Below, piece by piece: positions 10,713-18,596 of a stretch of 32,208 nucleotides of DNA. The notes under the pieces are model-generated. The model did no database searches. It was given only the letters and a program-made list of their open reading frames with translations, and was not told the origin of the DNA. A program made the position numbers and the translations under genes. Each line of letters opens with the position of its first letter. Position 1 is the first letter of the stretch. This stretch comes from Ignavibacteria bacterium (GTDB taxonomy: Bacteria > Bacteroidota > Ignavibacteria > Kapaibacteriales > UBA4661), in assembly GCA_947459425.1 (NCBI GenBank), contig CANHDJ010000042.1, positions 1 through 32,208 of the forward strand, given 5' to 3'.

Positions 10713-12710
10713 TTACCGCAAAACTTGCAATAGCTTCGAGGCACGCTCGTTGCCAGCTTGAACCACAACACTGTACGAACCATTGGGTAAGGTGCGAAAA
10801 TCTTGCTCAATGTCGTGCGTACCAGCAGAAATCTGACCGAGTGAGCGTTGAAGTACGAGCCGACCAAGCGCATCAAGAATAGAAATCTCTGTCTGTGCTG
10901 GTACTCGAAGGTCAATGGTCAATCGTGTGCGGTCACTGACGGGGTGAGGAGCAAAAGAGATGTGTACAGCGGAAGGCTGAGGTGCTGGTGTGCGAACAGA
11001 AACCGTCGTGATGTTTGCTTTGTACACCCCTCCGCCATTTGTCCCGGCAAAGATCGTGTTGCCGCTCACGGTGAGTGACTGAACAAATATATTCGTCGAT
11101 CCGCTATTCATTGCTTGCCACGACGTTCCGTTGTCGATGGAGCGAAAAACTCTGCCACCATTTGTCCCGGCAAAGATCGCGCTACCACTCACGGTGAGTG
11201 ACTGAACAAATATATTCGTCAATCCGCTATTCATTGCTTGCCACGACGTTCCGTTGTCGATAGAGCGAAAGACTCCCCAACCATTTGTCCCGGCAAAGAC
11301 CGTGCTGTCGCTCACAGCGAGTGATTGGACATTTGTACTCGTCAATCCGCTATTCATTGCTTGCCACGACGTACCGTTGTCGGTAGAGCGAAAAACTCCG
11401 CCACGTGTCCCCGCAAATAATGTGTTGCCCCTCACAGCGAGTGACAAGACTCTTGCATTCGTCAAGCCGCTACTCATAGCTTGCCACGACGTGCCGTTGT
11501 CGGTAGAGCGAAAAACTCCCCCGTACGTCCCAGCAAAGATCGTGTTGCCACTCACAGCGAATGACGAGATACTTGTATTCGTCAAGCCGCTACTCATAGC
11601 TTGCCACGACGTGCTGTTGTCGGTAGAGCGAAAAACTCCGCCATCTGTCCCGGCAAAGATCGTGCTGCCGCTCACGGCGAGGGACGAGACAATTGTATTT
11701 GTCAAACCACTACTCATTTGTTGCCACGATGTGCCGTTGTCGATAGAGCGGAAGACTCCTCCACCAAATGTCCCAGAAAAGATCGTGCTGCCGTTTACAG
11801 CGAGCGACCAGATATCAGGATTCGTCAAGCCATTACTCATTCCTTGCCACGAGTTTCCGTTGTCGGTAGAGCGAAAAACTCCCCAATACGTCCCAGCAAA
11901 GATCGTGCTGCCGCTTACGGCGAGCGCTCGAACATCGGTAATCACCAACCCGCTATTTATTTGTTGCCACGATGTGCCGTTGTCGATAGAGCGGAAGACT
12001 CCTCCACCAAATGTCCCAGAAAAGATCGTGCTGCCGTTTACAGCGAGCGACCAGATATCAGGATTCGTCAGGCCACTACTCATTCCTTGCCATGAGTTTC
12101 CGTTGTCGGTAGAGCGAAAGACTCCCCCGCCAAATGTCCCGGCAAATATCGTGCTGCCGCTCACAGCGAGTGACAAGACATTCGTATTCGTCAAGCCGCT
12201 ACTTATAGATTGCCACGACGTGCCGTTGTCGGTAGAGCGAAAAACTCCATTGCCTCTTACCCCGGCAAAGATAGTGCTGCCGCTCACGGCGAGTGACTGA
12301 ACTTCGGGACTCGTCAAGCCGCTACTCATAGCTTGCCACGACGTGCCGTTGTCGGTAGAGCGAAAGACACCTCCACGTGTCCCGGCAAATATCGTGCTGC
12401 CGCTCACGACGAGTGACTGGACATCGGTATTCGCTAGGCCAGTATTCATTGCTTGCCACGATATGCCGTTGTCGGTAGAGCGAAAAACTCCCCCGCCTTT
12501 TATTGTGGGAAAGAGCGTATTGCCCGTTCCGGCAAAGAGTGTGCTGCCGCTTTGTGTAAAACAGCGAATAAATCCCCCATACGGACCATTGGTCTGCTGC
12601 CACTGAATATCTTGAGCGGTTACGAGTGCAGTCCTCAGAAATAGAAGCACCGAGAAGCAGACAAAGAGTAATGCTCCGGAGGAGCGAGAAATGCGGAAAC
12701 GATGTTGCAT
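10713..12710 (-). CDS. T9SS-exported protein with sortilin/YCF48-like beta-propeller repeats
   Basis: From the ATG at 12710 it is 665 residues: signal peptide (GALLFVCFSVLLFL, cleavage near ALVTAQ), then twelve full repeats of 40-41 residues of the form FAGT-GGVFRSTDNGTSWQAMSSGLTN-VQSLAVSGSTI plus partial units at both ends, then a type A Por secretion C-terminal sorting domain (last ~80 residues, HPVSDRTRLTIDL to LPNGSYSVVVQAGNERASKLLQV). The DNG-SW pattern is that of BNR/sortilin-type propeller blades. It should pass the inner membrane by Sec and the outer membrane by T9SS and stay on the cell surface or be released. I reject the longer start at 12821 because it would put 37 residues before the signal peptide. 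Ligand unknown. Confidence 0.88.
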   Translation of the reverse strand: MQHRFRISRSSGALLFVCFSVLLFLRTALVTAQDIQWQQTNGPYGGFIRCFTQSGSTLFAGTGNTLFPTIKGGGVFRSTDNGISWQAMNTGLANTDVQSLVVSGSTIFAGTRGGVFRSTDNGTSWQAMSSGLTSPEVQSLAVSGSTIFAGVRGNGVFRSTDNGTSWQSISSGLTNTNVLSLAVSGSTIFAGTFGGGVFRSTDNGNSWQGMSSGLTNPDIWSLAVNGSTIFSGTFGGGVFRSIDNGTSWQQINSGLVITDVRALAVSGSTIFAGTYWGVFRSTDNGNSWQGMSNGLTNPDIWSLAVNGSTIFSGTFGGGVFRSIDNGTSWQQMSSGLTNTIVSSLAVSGSTIFAGTDGGVFRSTDNSTSWQAMSSGLTNTSISSFAVSGNTIFAGTYGGVFRSTDNGTSWQAMSSGLTNARVLSLAVRGNTLFAGTRGGVFRSTDNGTSWQAMNSGLTSTNVQSLAVSDSTVFAGTNGWGVFRSIDNGTSWQAMNSGLTNIFVQSLTVSGSAIFAGTNGGRVFRSIDNGTSWQAMNSGSTNIFVQSLTVSGNTIFAGTNGGGVYKANITTVSVRTPAPQPSAVHISFAPHPVSDRTRLTIDLRVPAQTEISILDALGRLVLQRSLGQISAGTHDIEQDFRTLPNGSYSVVVQAGNERASKLLQVLR
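11721..12119. repeat. Recently duplicated two-blade block within the propeller gene
   Basis: Positions 11721-11876 and 11964-12119 are almost identical DNA, offset by 243 bases (two repeat units, 81 codons). The protein units 4-5 and 6-7 share the distinctive GNSWQGMS...NPDIWSLAVNGSTIFSGTFGGG stretch in two parts. Other units differ at many silent sites. This indicates a recent in-frame expansion by unequal recombination or slippage. Confidence 0.85.
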
Positions 12711-12928
12711 AGTGGTAGTGAACGATGAGTGGAGCATAGATGAGACTTCGTGAAAAGAGTTGATGGTTGCCAAGTTGCGAAATGCCGATGGTAAAACGTG
12801 AGGGATGAACAAATATATCAAATCGTTGCTTTCCAGACAAGAGGCTACCGTTACGCAAAATGACTTGGATCAAGCGCAAGCAAATTTTTGCATTGTTGAA
12901 GGAGAATTTGCTTATTTATGCTCTTCCC

Positions 12929-13384
12929 TCACTTCTCCGTCACCTTCGAGATATACCACAGACTATCGACTCTCACGGTGATAAAAGTCAGTTCGCGCAA
13001 ATAACCAAACTCTGTGCGGAGGCGCTGGCGGACTGGTGAAAGCGTATCAATCTGCATCATGGTAATATCTTTTTTGGTAATCATCCGCCCTAAACGTGCG
13101 ATTTCGTCTTGCAAATCCAATTTTTCAATAGCAAGGAGCGGTCGTTCATCATCGCTTGCCATGACCTTGATAGCGCCTTGCACATTGCTGCTGTCAATCT
13201 CTGCTTTGAACACATAGACCACACCTTGCGGGCTTGTCTGGTCACGCGGAATAATAACTTTTTTCGGCGTGGTGTCTTTCAGAACGATAAGCTCACAACC
13301 CGCAACAAAACACGCTGCGACAATGCAGCATGAAACAAGGGCGAGGCGAATATGCGATAAAAACGTGCGTGGGCTTGGTATCAT
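12929..13384 (-). CDS. Small predicted lipoprotein, function unknown
   Basis: A 151-residue protein with a signal peptide (LALVSCCIVAACFVAGC) and a good lipobox FVAGC with Cys29, so it is likely anchored in the outer or inner membrane. The mature part is mixed alpha/beta and ends with RELTFITVRVDSLWYISKVTEK, which looks like a small NTF2-like or DUF4878-type ending, but I cannot assign a family. Its ATG overlaps the TGA of the upstream hydrolase gene as ATGA (13381-13384), so the two are translationally coupled. It is downstream in that operon. Confidence 0.75.
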   Translation of the reverse strand: MIPSPRTFLSHIRLALVSCCIVAACFVAGCELIVLKDTTPKKVIIPRDQTSPQGVVYVFKAEIDSSNVQGAIKVMASDDERPLLAIEKLDLQDEIARLGRMITKKDITMMQIDTLSPVRQRLRTEFGYLRELTFITVRVDSLWYISKVTEK

Positions 13385-14271
13385 AGAAAAAATTTCTCCA
13401 AAAGAGAGCGTGTCAATGCAAAAGGTGTAGTCATTGCTTGTTCAGCAGCCATCGGATGGGTAATGCCGAAAGTATGCGCCGTTTGGGGGATAGCCGCCCA
13501 ATGAGCAGTGCAGCCCGCCTGCAATGCGGCTTGGTAGAGTTGATAGGTCTCCGACGGCGGTACGGTCAAGTCTTGTTCGCCGTGAAGAAACAGTATCTCT
13601 TGTTGCAAGCGCTGAATCGTCTGCATCGGCTCCAAGGCTGCGGCATTGGCGAGAATATCGTCCAAATACGCAATATTCATGCGGAGTTCCTGTCCGGTTC
13701 GTGCGTTTTGTACCGCGAGAAAGCCCTGATTACGCCATTCTTGCTTTGCACGATCGGTAAAACGGTCAAGCCGCGCAATCGTTCCCAAAGCCGCTATTTT
13801 GCGCACCTCAGAAAACCGCTCGCCCAGCACCCAAGCGCTTGCGCCGCCGCGAGAATGTGCCAGAATACACACCTCGCCATTCCACCGTTTACGAATTTGT
13901 TCGCCGAAATCGCCGTCAAATCTGCCTTCCCGCACAGCCTCCATCAGCACTTCGGCATCGCGCACTTCTTGAGAGATGGTATTGCGGGCAAAATTTTCCG
14001 GCTCCGAACATTCCTGACATTCAGGATTCAAGCGGTGCGGTGTGCCATTGAGCGAGAAATTCACCGTCAGCGTCAGCAAGCCTTTTGCCGCAAAATATTC
14101 CCCAAAGTACGGAAAAAAGCCCCATCGGGCAAATGCTTTGAACCCATGCAAAATAATAAGCAGTGGTGCGGGCGTTGTATGATTCCGACCAAACCGTGCA
14201 TCGGCACTTACGTCGGAGTATTCACTGCTTGGAAACCGCACAATATCGGTGTGGACAAGTTGGTCATTCAT
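13381..14271 (-). CDS. Alpha/beta hydrolase, dienelactone-hydrolase/BAAT-like
   Basis: A 296-residue cytosolic serine hydrolase with no signal peptide. Visible features: oxyanion region LIILHGFKAF (about 37-46), nucleophile elbow AHSRGGAS with Ser at about residue 140, acid residue in GEQDLTVPPSE (about 233) and catalytic His in QTAHTFG (about 267). This is the standard Ser-Asp-His triad. The insertion containing PECQECSEPENF between strands is a small cap. Substrate is unknown: ester or thioester cleavage is likely. It is coupled by an ATGA overlap to the lipoprotein gene and diverges from the DUF1761 gene across 156 bases. Confidence 0.85.
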   Translation of the reverse strand: MNDQLVHTDIVRFPSSEYSDVSADARFGRNHTTPAPLLIILHGFKAFARWGFFPYFGEYFAAKGLLTLTVNFSLNGTPHRLNPECQECSEPENFARNTISQEVRDAEVLMEAVREGRFDGDFGEQIRKRWNGEVCILAHSRGGASAWVLGERFSEVRKIAALGTIARLDRFTDRAKQEWRNQGFLAVQNARTGQELRMNIAYLDDILANAAALEPMQTIQRLQQEILFLHGEQDLTVPPSETYQLYQAALQAGCTAHWAAIPQTAHTFGITHPMAAEQAMTTPFALTRSLLEKFFL

Positions 14272-14345
14272 TGTTGGTTGGAAGTATGAGAAAGAGTGCT
14301 GTTTTCAAGCGACAAAATAAAAAAAATTTTCATTGGAGATTCTTC

Positions 14346-14363
14346 CTGACATACTGTTGTCAG
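14346..14363. promoter_or_regulatory. Dyad in the divergent promoter region
   Basis: CTGACA (14346-14351) and TGTCAG (14358-14363) form a perfect 6-bp dyad with a six-base spacer in the intergenic region between the minus-strand hydrolase and the plus-strand DUF1761 gene. It could be an operator. The half-site resembles the CTGnCA half-site upstream of hsp20, but the spacer differs. Confidence 0.3.
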
Positions 14364-14427
14364 TAGTCGGTGGTATTTTTGTTCTCAAGAATTATTTTTC
14401 TCCATTTTTAACGAATGAGGTATATTG

Positions 14428-14847
14428 ATGAAAGCGCTCAAAATCAACATTCTTGCGATTGCTCTTTTGGCAATCGTCATGCAACTGACCAATATGGCGT
14501 GGTATAGCTTGGCTGGCGACCGATGGGTAGAATTGGCAGGGCTGAAAAATATTCCCGATTTGGCTGCCGCAACAAGCCCCTTGGCATACATCGCCTCAAT
14601 AGCCAATGCCGGATTATTCTGTTTTATGCTTGCATGGGTTTTTACGAAAACCCGCGTAGAATCAGCGTTGCAAGGCGTTCTTATCGCTATTTCGTTTTAC
14701 GGATGTTTTGTCTTTTTCGAGGCGATGACCAAAGATTTATTTCATCTGCGTCCGCTCATGTTTACGCTTATCAACGAAGGGGTAAATTTTATCAATTACA
14801 CCCTTGCCGGAGCGGTTTTAGGCGCGTGGAGGAAGTACGAAGCCTAA
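14428..14847 (+). CDS. DUF1761-like membrane protein
   Basis: A 139-residue inner-membrane protein with four predicted transmembrane segments (about 5-25, 50-72, 82-100 and 112-132). The motif NMAWYSLAGDRWVELAG after the first helix matches the pattern of the DUF1761 family (N-x-x-WYS-x-x-G-x-x-W). Start at ATG 14428, preceded by GAGG at 14417-14420; an in-frame TTG just before it is less likely. Function unknown. A strong hairpin follows the stop and separates it from the MATE gene. Confidence 0.75.
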   Translation: MKALKINILAIALLAIVMQLTNMAWYSLAGDRWVELAGLKNIPDLAAATSPLAYIASIANAGLFCFMLAWVFTKTRVESALQGVLIAISFYGCFVFFEAMTKDLFHLRPLMFTLINEGVNFINYTLAGAVLGAWRKYEA

Positions 14848-14860
14848 ACTATCAATCTTT

Positions 14861-14892
14861 CCCGCCCTGCGTTGTACGCGCCGCAGGGCGGG
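14861..14892 (+). terminator. Hairpin after the DUF1761 gene
   Basis: Perfect 11-bp GC-rich arms (14861-14871 CCCGCCCTGCG and 14882-14892) with a 10-base loop, followed by TTGTTCG. The U-tract is weak but the stem is very stable. It begins 13 bases after the stop codon. Confidence 0.7.
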
Positions 14893-14964
14893 TTGTTCGA
14901 AAAAAATGCTAACGGGAAAGAGCGCATTCAAAATTCAGTACAACTGAAAATCTTCAAAAAAATA

Positions 14965-16362
14965 ATGACCAAGCACGAGACACCATCAACAGCAGCGAAT
15001 ATTTGGACAATCGTCAAGCAATCGCTGAACGGCGAAGAACAAGACTACACGCAAGGCAGCATCCGCAAGGCGGTCTTTCTTCTAGCAATTCCGATGATTT
15101 TGGAACTCTGCTTGGAAAGCGTCTTTGCCGTAGTGGATATGTATTTCGTCGGCAAACTCGGCGCAAACGCTATTGCGACAGTCGGTTTGACAGAATCGGT
15201 TATGTTCTTGATTTACTCCTTCGCTATGGGCATTAGTATTGCGGCGACAGCAATTGTAGCACGGCGGGTGGGCGAGAAAAACCCCGATGCCGCCGCTAAA
15301 GCAGGTGCGCAAGCTATCGTTCTTTCTGTCGGAATAGCGCTCCTCTTTAGCATTGTGGGGCTGCTTTTTGCTGACAATATCCTCGCGCTCATGGGCGCAA
15401 AACCTGACGTTATTGCCGAAGGTGCGGGATTTACGCGGACGATGTTGGGCGGTTCTGTCGTGGTTGTCTTGATATTCGTTATCAATGGCGTGTTTCGTGG
15501 CGCGGGCGATGCGGCAATGGCAATGAAAAGCCTGTGGCTTGCCAGTATGCTCAATATTATTCTCTGCCCGATTTTTGTCCATTTTTGGGGGCTTATCGGT
15601 GCAGCGTGGGCGACGGTAATTGCGCGTGGCGTGGGCGTTGCCTACCAGCTTTTTCGTTTGCAAAGTGGTCAGGGGATTTTGCGGCTGCAACTGCAACGTT
15701 TACGACCAGACCTTGCCATTATTCGCCATATCGTTGAAATCGCTCTTCCGGCTGCATTCCAAAATATCATTGCCAGTGGCTCATGGGTTGTTTTGGTGCG
15801 GCTTATCGCAGAAACGGGTGGAACAGAGGCTTCGGCGGGCTACCAAATCTGTATTCGTTGCATCATGTTTTTTATTCTTCCAGCCTGGGGATTGAGCAAT
15901 GCAACGGCAACACTTGTCGGGCAGAATTTAGGCGCAAAGCAAACCCAACGCGCCGAAGAAAGCGTCAGACTAACGGCAAGGTACAATGCGATATTTATGG
16001 CTTTTATCACGCTCATCTTCGTGTTTTTTGCCGATACGATTGTTCGCGTTTTCACGCTTGATGCAGTCGTTATTGGCTATGGTGCTGAGGCACTACGCAT
16101 TATTGGTGCGGGGTATATTTTTTACGGTATCGGGATGGTCATGACTCAAGCGCTTAATGGCGCAGGCGATACAAAAACGCCCACAATTATCAATGTCGTC
16201 TGTTTTTGGTTGTTTCAAATTCCTTTTGCTTACCTGCTTGCAAAAGGCTTCCACCTGAACGCAACAGGTGCATTTATCGCTGTTCCGGTGGCAGAAACAC
16301 TCATTGCGCTCATTGCATGGTATTATTTCCGCAAAGGTGCATGGAAAGAAGTTACCGTATAA
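14965..16362 (+). CDS. MATE family efflux transporter
   Basis: A 465-residue inner-membrane protein with about twelve transmembrane helices in two similar halves, the MATE architecture. The N-half shows IPMILELCLESVFAVVDMYFVGKLG and the second half LPAAFQNIIASGSWVVLVRLIAETGG, the duplicated MATE signature regions. AWGLSNATATLVGQNLGAKQ near residue 310 is also typical. MATE proteins export cationic drugs or metabolites by proton or sodium antiport. I start at ATG 14965; the longer in-frame start at 14872 would begin within the terminator hairpin. The next gene follows 20 bases after the stop and may be co-transcribed. Confidence 0.92.
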   Translation: MTKHETPSTAANIWTIVKQSLNGEEQDYTQGSIRKAVFLLAIPMILELCLESVFAVVDMYFVGKLGANAIATVGLTESVMFLIYSFAMGISIAATAIVARRVGEKNPDAAAKAGAQAIVLSVGIALLFSIVGLLFADNILALMGAKPDVIAEGAGFTRTMLGGSVVVVLIFVINGVFRGAGDAAMAMKSLWLASMLNIILCPIFVHFWGLIGAAWATVIARGVGVAYQLFRLQSGQGILRLQLQRLRPDLAIIRHIVEIALPAAFQNIIASGSWVVLVRLIAETGGTEASAGYQICIRCIMFFILPAWGLSNATATLVGQNLGAKQTQRAEESVRLTARYNAIFMAFITLIFVFFADTIVRVFTLDAVVIGYGAEALRIIGAGYIFYGIGMVMTQALNGAGDTKTPTIINVVCFWLFQIPFAYLLAKGFHLNATGAFIAVPVAETLIALIAWYYFRKGAWKEVTV

Positions 16363-16382
16363 ACCACCAAGGATGACTATTT

Positions 16383-17006
16383 ATGACAACACCTCCACGT
16401 CCGTACAGCGTCCATCCCGCTACGCGCATGGCGCAAGATTGGGTATCTGCTCTGCCCTCGAAAACGGGAAAAACACTCGATGATTGGCGCGTTATCATTC
16501 GTGATGCAAAGATTGCCGAGCGGAAGGAACTAATTGACTATCTCAAACGCGAATGGCAATTTGGAACGAATCAGGCTATTTGGCTGGCAGATATTGCCCA
16601 AGGCAACGAGGATTCTATTGCGATGTCAAGCGATGCAGGGTATTTGGCAGTGGCAGAAAGCTGGATACAAAATCAATACGCTGGCAAAAAAGAGCATCTC
16701 CGCCCAGTCTATGACCATATTCTGACCGTTGCCATGAATATTGGCGAAGATGTGAATGCTTGTCCCACCAAAACGTACACCTCACTTTTTCGGCATTATG
16801 CTTTTGGACAAATTAAGCCCACGACCAATAGCCGCATTGACCTCGGCTTGGCGCTCGGTGCCGAGCCGCCGCTTGGCAAATTGATTGAGACCGGCGGCGC
16901 TGCCAAAGGAGACCGCATCACCCACCGCATTGCCTTGACGACCGTTGACGATATTGACGACGAAGTTCACCATTGGCTGCAAATGGCGTATCAAATGGAT
17001 GAATAA
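16383..17006 (+). CDS. DUF4287/DUF5655 domain protein
   Basis: A 207-residue soluble protein. Residues about 5-60 (HPATRMAQDWVSALPSKTGK, DDWRVIIRDA) match the pattern of DUF4287, and residues about 90-205 (RPVYDHILTVAMNIGEDVNACPTKTYTSLFR) the pattern of DUF5655, a predicted fold linked to DNA/RNA-end processing or transport by guilt of association. The two domains often occur fused in bacteria. Biochemical role unknown. ATG 16383 has AAGGATG at 16369-16375 as a ribosome site and is 20 bases after the MATE gene. Confidence 0.85.
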   Translation: MTTPPRPYSVHPATRMAQDWVSALPSKTGKTLDDWRVIIRDAKIAERKELIDYLKREWQFGTNQAIWLADIAQGNEDSIAMSSDAGYLAVAESWIQNQYAGKKEHLRPVYDHILTVAMNIGEDVNACPTKTYTSLFRHYAFGQIKPTTNSRIDLGLALGAEPPLGKLIETGGAAKGDRITHRIALTTVDDIDDEVHHWLQMAYQMDE

Positions 17007-17103
17007 GGAATCGTTCACGCCTTTTGAGAAGAAAACGCGGCAGTGTCCGGCACTTTTTCTATTTTTGCTGTCATTGTTCTTCTTTTTCATTTGACAACGA
17101 ATT

Positions 17104-17664
17104 ATGGCACTAAAAATCTATACCAAAACTGGTGATGATGGCACAACAGGCTTATTTGGCGGCGACCGCGTTCCCAAAGATCACTCCCGCATAGAGGTCT
17201 ATGGAACGCTCGACGAACTGAATTCGTTGATTGGTCTGGCGCTCACACAAAATATGCCCCAACGCTTGGCATCGGCATTATTGGACGTGTCTTCGCTATT
17301 GTTCACTGCCGGAGCCGACCTCGCCACCCCCCTCGCTCCGCCTCCCACCTACCCAATCCCGCGTATTGCTGAGGCTCATACTGCCTATTTAGAGCGACTT
17401 ATTGATGAATACGACGCAGAATTATCACCGCTCAAAGCATTTATTCTGCCCACCGGGACGTCGGCATCAGCCTCGCTGCATCTGGCACGAACAGTCTGCC
17501 GACGCGCCGAGCGTGGCGTAACGGCACTGGCACGAACAGAAAATATTGGCGAAGAGATTGGAAAATTTATCAATCGCCTTTCCGATTATCTCTTCACCGC
17601 AGCGCGTATGGCAAATCATCTTGCCAATGTCCCCGATACAGAGTGGAAAAACCCTTCGCTTTAG
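17104..17664 (+). CDS. Cob(I)alamin adenosyltransferase, PduO type
   Basis: A 186-residue enzyme (EC 2.5.1.17 family) that transfers the 5'-deoxyadenosyl group of ATP to cob(I)alamin, making adenosylcobalamin. The N-terminal ATP-binding motif TKTGDDGTTGLFGGDRVPK is at about 8-26, followed by VYGTLDELNS. The helical core has RTVCRRAERGVTAL (about 137-150) and FINRLSDYLFTAARMAN near the end; all are PduO/MMAB signatures. No cobalamin synthesis or B12-dependent enzyme lies nearby, so it probably serves a mutase or reductase elsewhere. A 97-base spacer separates it from the DUF4287 gene; the HD hydrolase follows after 34 bases. Confidence 0.93.
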   Translation: MALKIYTKTGDDGTTGLFGGDRVPKDHSRIEVYGTLDELNSLIGLALTQNMPQRLASALLDVSSLLFTAGADLATPLAPPPTYPIPRIAEAHTAYLERLIDEYDAELSPLKAFILPTGTSASASLHLARTVCRRAERGVTALARTENIGEEIGKFINRLSDYLFTAARMANHLANVPDTEWKNPSL

Positions 17665-17698
17665 ACTCGCTGTTTTTCAACATCTATCCGCTTATTCT

Positions 17699-18139
17699 AT
17701 GTCCAATCTCGCTCACGCCATTGCTTTGGCGGCTACCGCCCACGAACATCAACGCGACCGCGCCGGAAAAACCTACATCCTGCATCCGCTCCGCCTGATG
17801 TTTCGCATGACCACCGAAGCCGCGATGACAGCCGCCGTGCTGCATGATGTTGTCGAAGATACCGAATGGACGATAGAGAGTCTGCGGGAAGAAGGCTTCT
17901 CGGAGGAAGTGCTTTTTGCGGTGGATTGTCTAACGCAGCGCGACGGTGAGCCGTATATGGCGCTGATTGAGCGCGCCAAACAAAGCCCAATTTCGCTCCA
18001 AGTCAAAATTGCGGATTTGGAAGACAACATGAACTGCACCCGCCTAGACCGTCTCAAGGCTTCCGACACCGAGCGCCTCCAACGATACCATCTGGCATGG
18101 CGCAATTTGAAGGCATTTTTGGAAGAAACAGCCTTGTAG
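17699..18139 (+). CDS. Single-domain HD hydrolase, Mesh1/SpoT-like (possible ppGpp hydrolase)
   Basis: A 146-residue protein carrying only the hydrolase half of RelA/SpoT proteins. Diagnostic motifs in order: AHEHQRDRAGKTYILHP (about 13-29), LHDVVEDT (about 50-57) and KIADLEDNM (about 102-110), which give the manganese-binding H...HD...D set of the family. The ppGpp synthetase, TGS and ACT domains are absent. Members remove the 3'-pyrophosphate of (p)ppGpp, and animal Mesh1 also acts on NADPH. Start at ATG 17699; a longer in-frame version from 17546 overlaps the adenosyltransferase gene and lacks family similarity. Substrate is inferred. Confidence 0.82.
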   Translation: MSNLAHAIALAATAHEHQRDRAGKTYILHPLRLMFRMTTEAAMTAAVLHDVVEDTEWTIESLREEGFSEEVLFAVDCLTQRDGEPYMALIERAKQSPISLQVKIADLEDNMNCTRLDRLKASDTERLQRYHLAWRNLKAFLEETAL

Positions 18140-18596
18140 TCGCCAGACCAGACCAGACCCCATACCACACACACGATTCCTACGGTAAAGTCAAGTTTTT
18201 TTCAAGAAATTGCCAGAGTGGTCGCTTGATTGTGGTTCTACCCAAATATCACTCATCTGACCGAAATCTATGGAGTATTTCAAAGTTCATAGTCTCGAAA
18301 AGAGCAAGTGGAAATATTGCTCCAATCATTATTGCAGTTTATGGGCAACATGAGCATTAAAAGTTCCTGCATTTTGAGCCTTTGACCGAGAATTGCTGAT
18401 AGAAATCATCCGAGAACGCGAACACGAAGTCAGCAATTCTGCACCGTCTGAAGCCTAAAAAGCGGTCACACGGACGGAGTCAACCAAGACGGTTGCACAA
18501 TATTCCCCCTTCTTCTGCGTTTGTCTATTGGCTAAACCTCATTACCACACACTATCCGAAGTGCCTTCCTGCTTCGGTTTTCCCTCGCAATTTTTC
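18140..18596. other. 457-base spacer without a recognisable gene
   Basis: I find no gene. It contains an 11-bp inverted repeat, 18389-18399 (AGAATTGCTGA) with 18430-18440, around a 30-base loop. Composition differs from the flanking genes (A/T-rich, many stops), so it could be an eroded insertion. It should also contain the egtD promoter. Confidence 0.4.

Noticed and set aside
11254..12300. 348-codon plus-strand frame over the propeller gene
   Set aside because: It is the antisense of repeats whose length is a multiple of three, so stops are avoided by chance; it has no domain or ribosome site.
10713..12710. Tandem 120-base repeats as a CRISPR-like or satellite array
   Set aside because: They are in-frame codons of a beta-propeller protein with signal peptide and T9SS sorting domain.
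12811..12821. Start of the propeller protein at 12821
   Set aside because: Would add 37 residues ahead of the signal peptide; the ATG at 12710 directly precedes a normal signal peptide.
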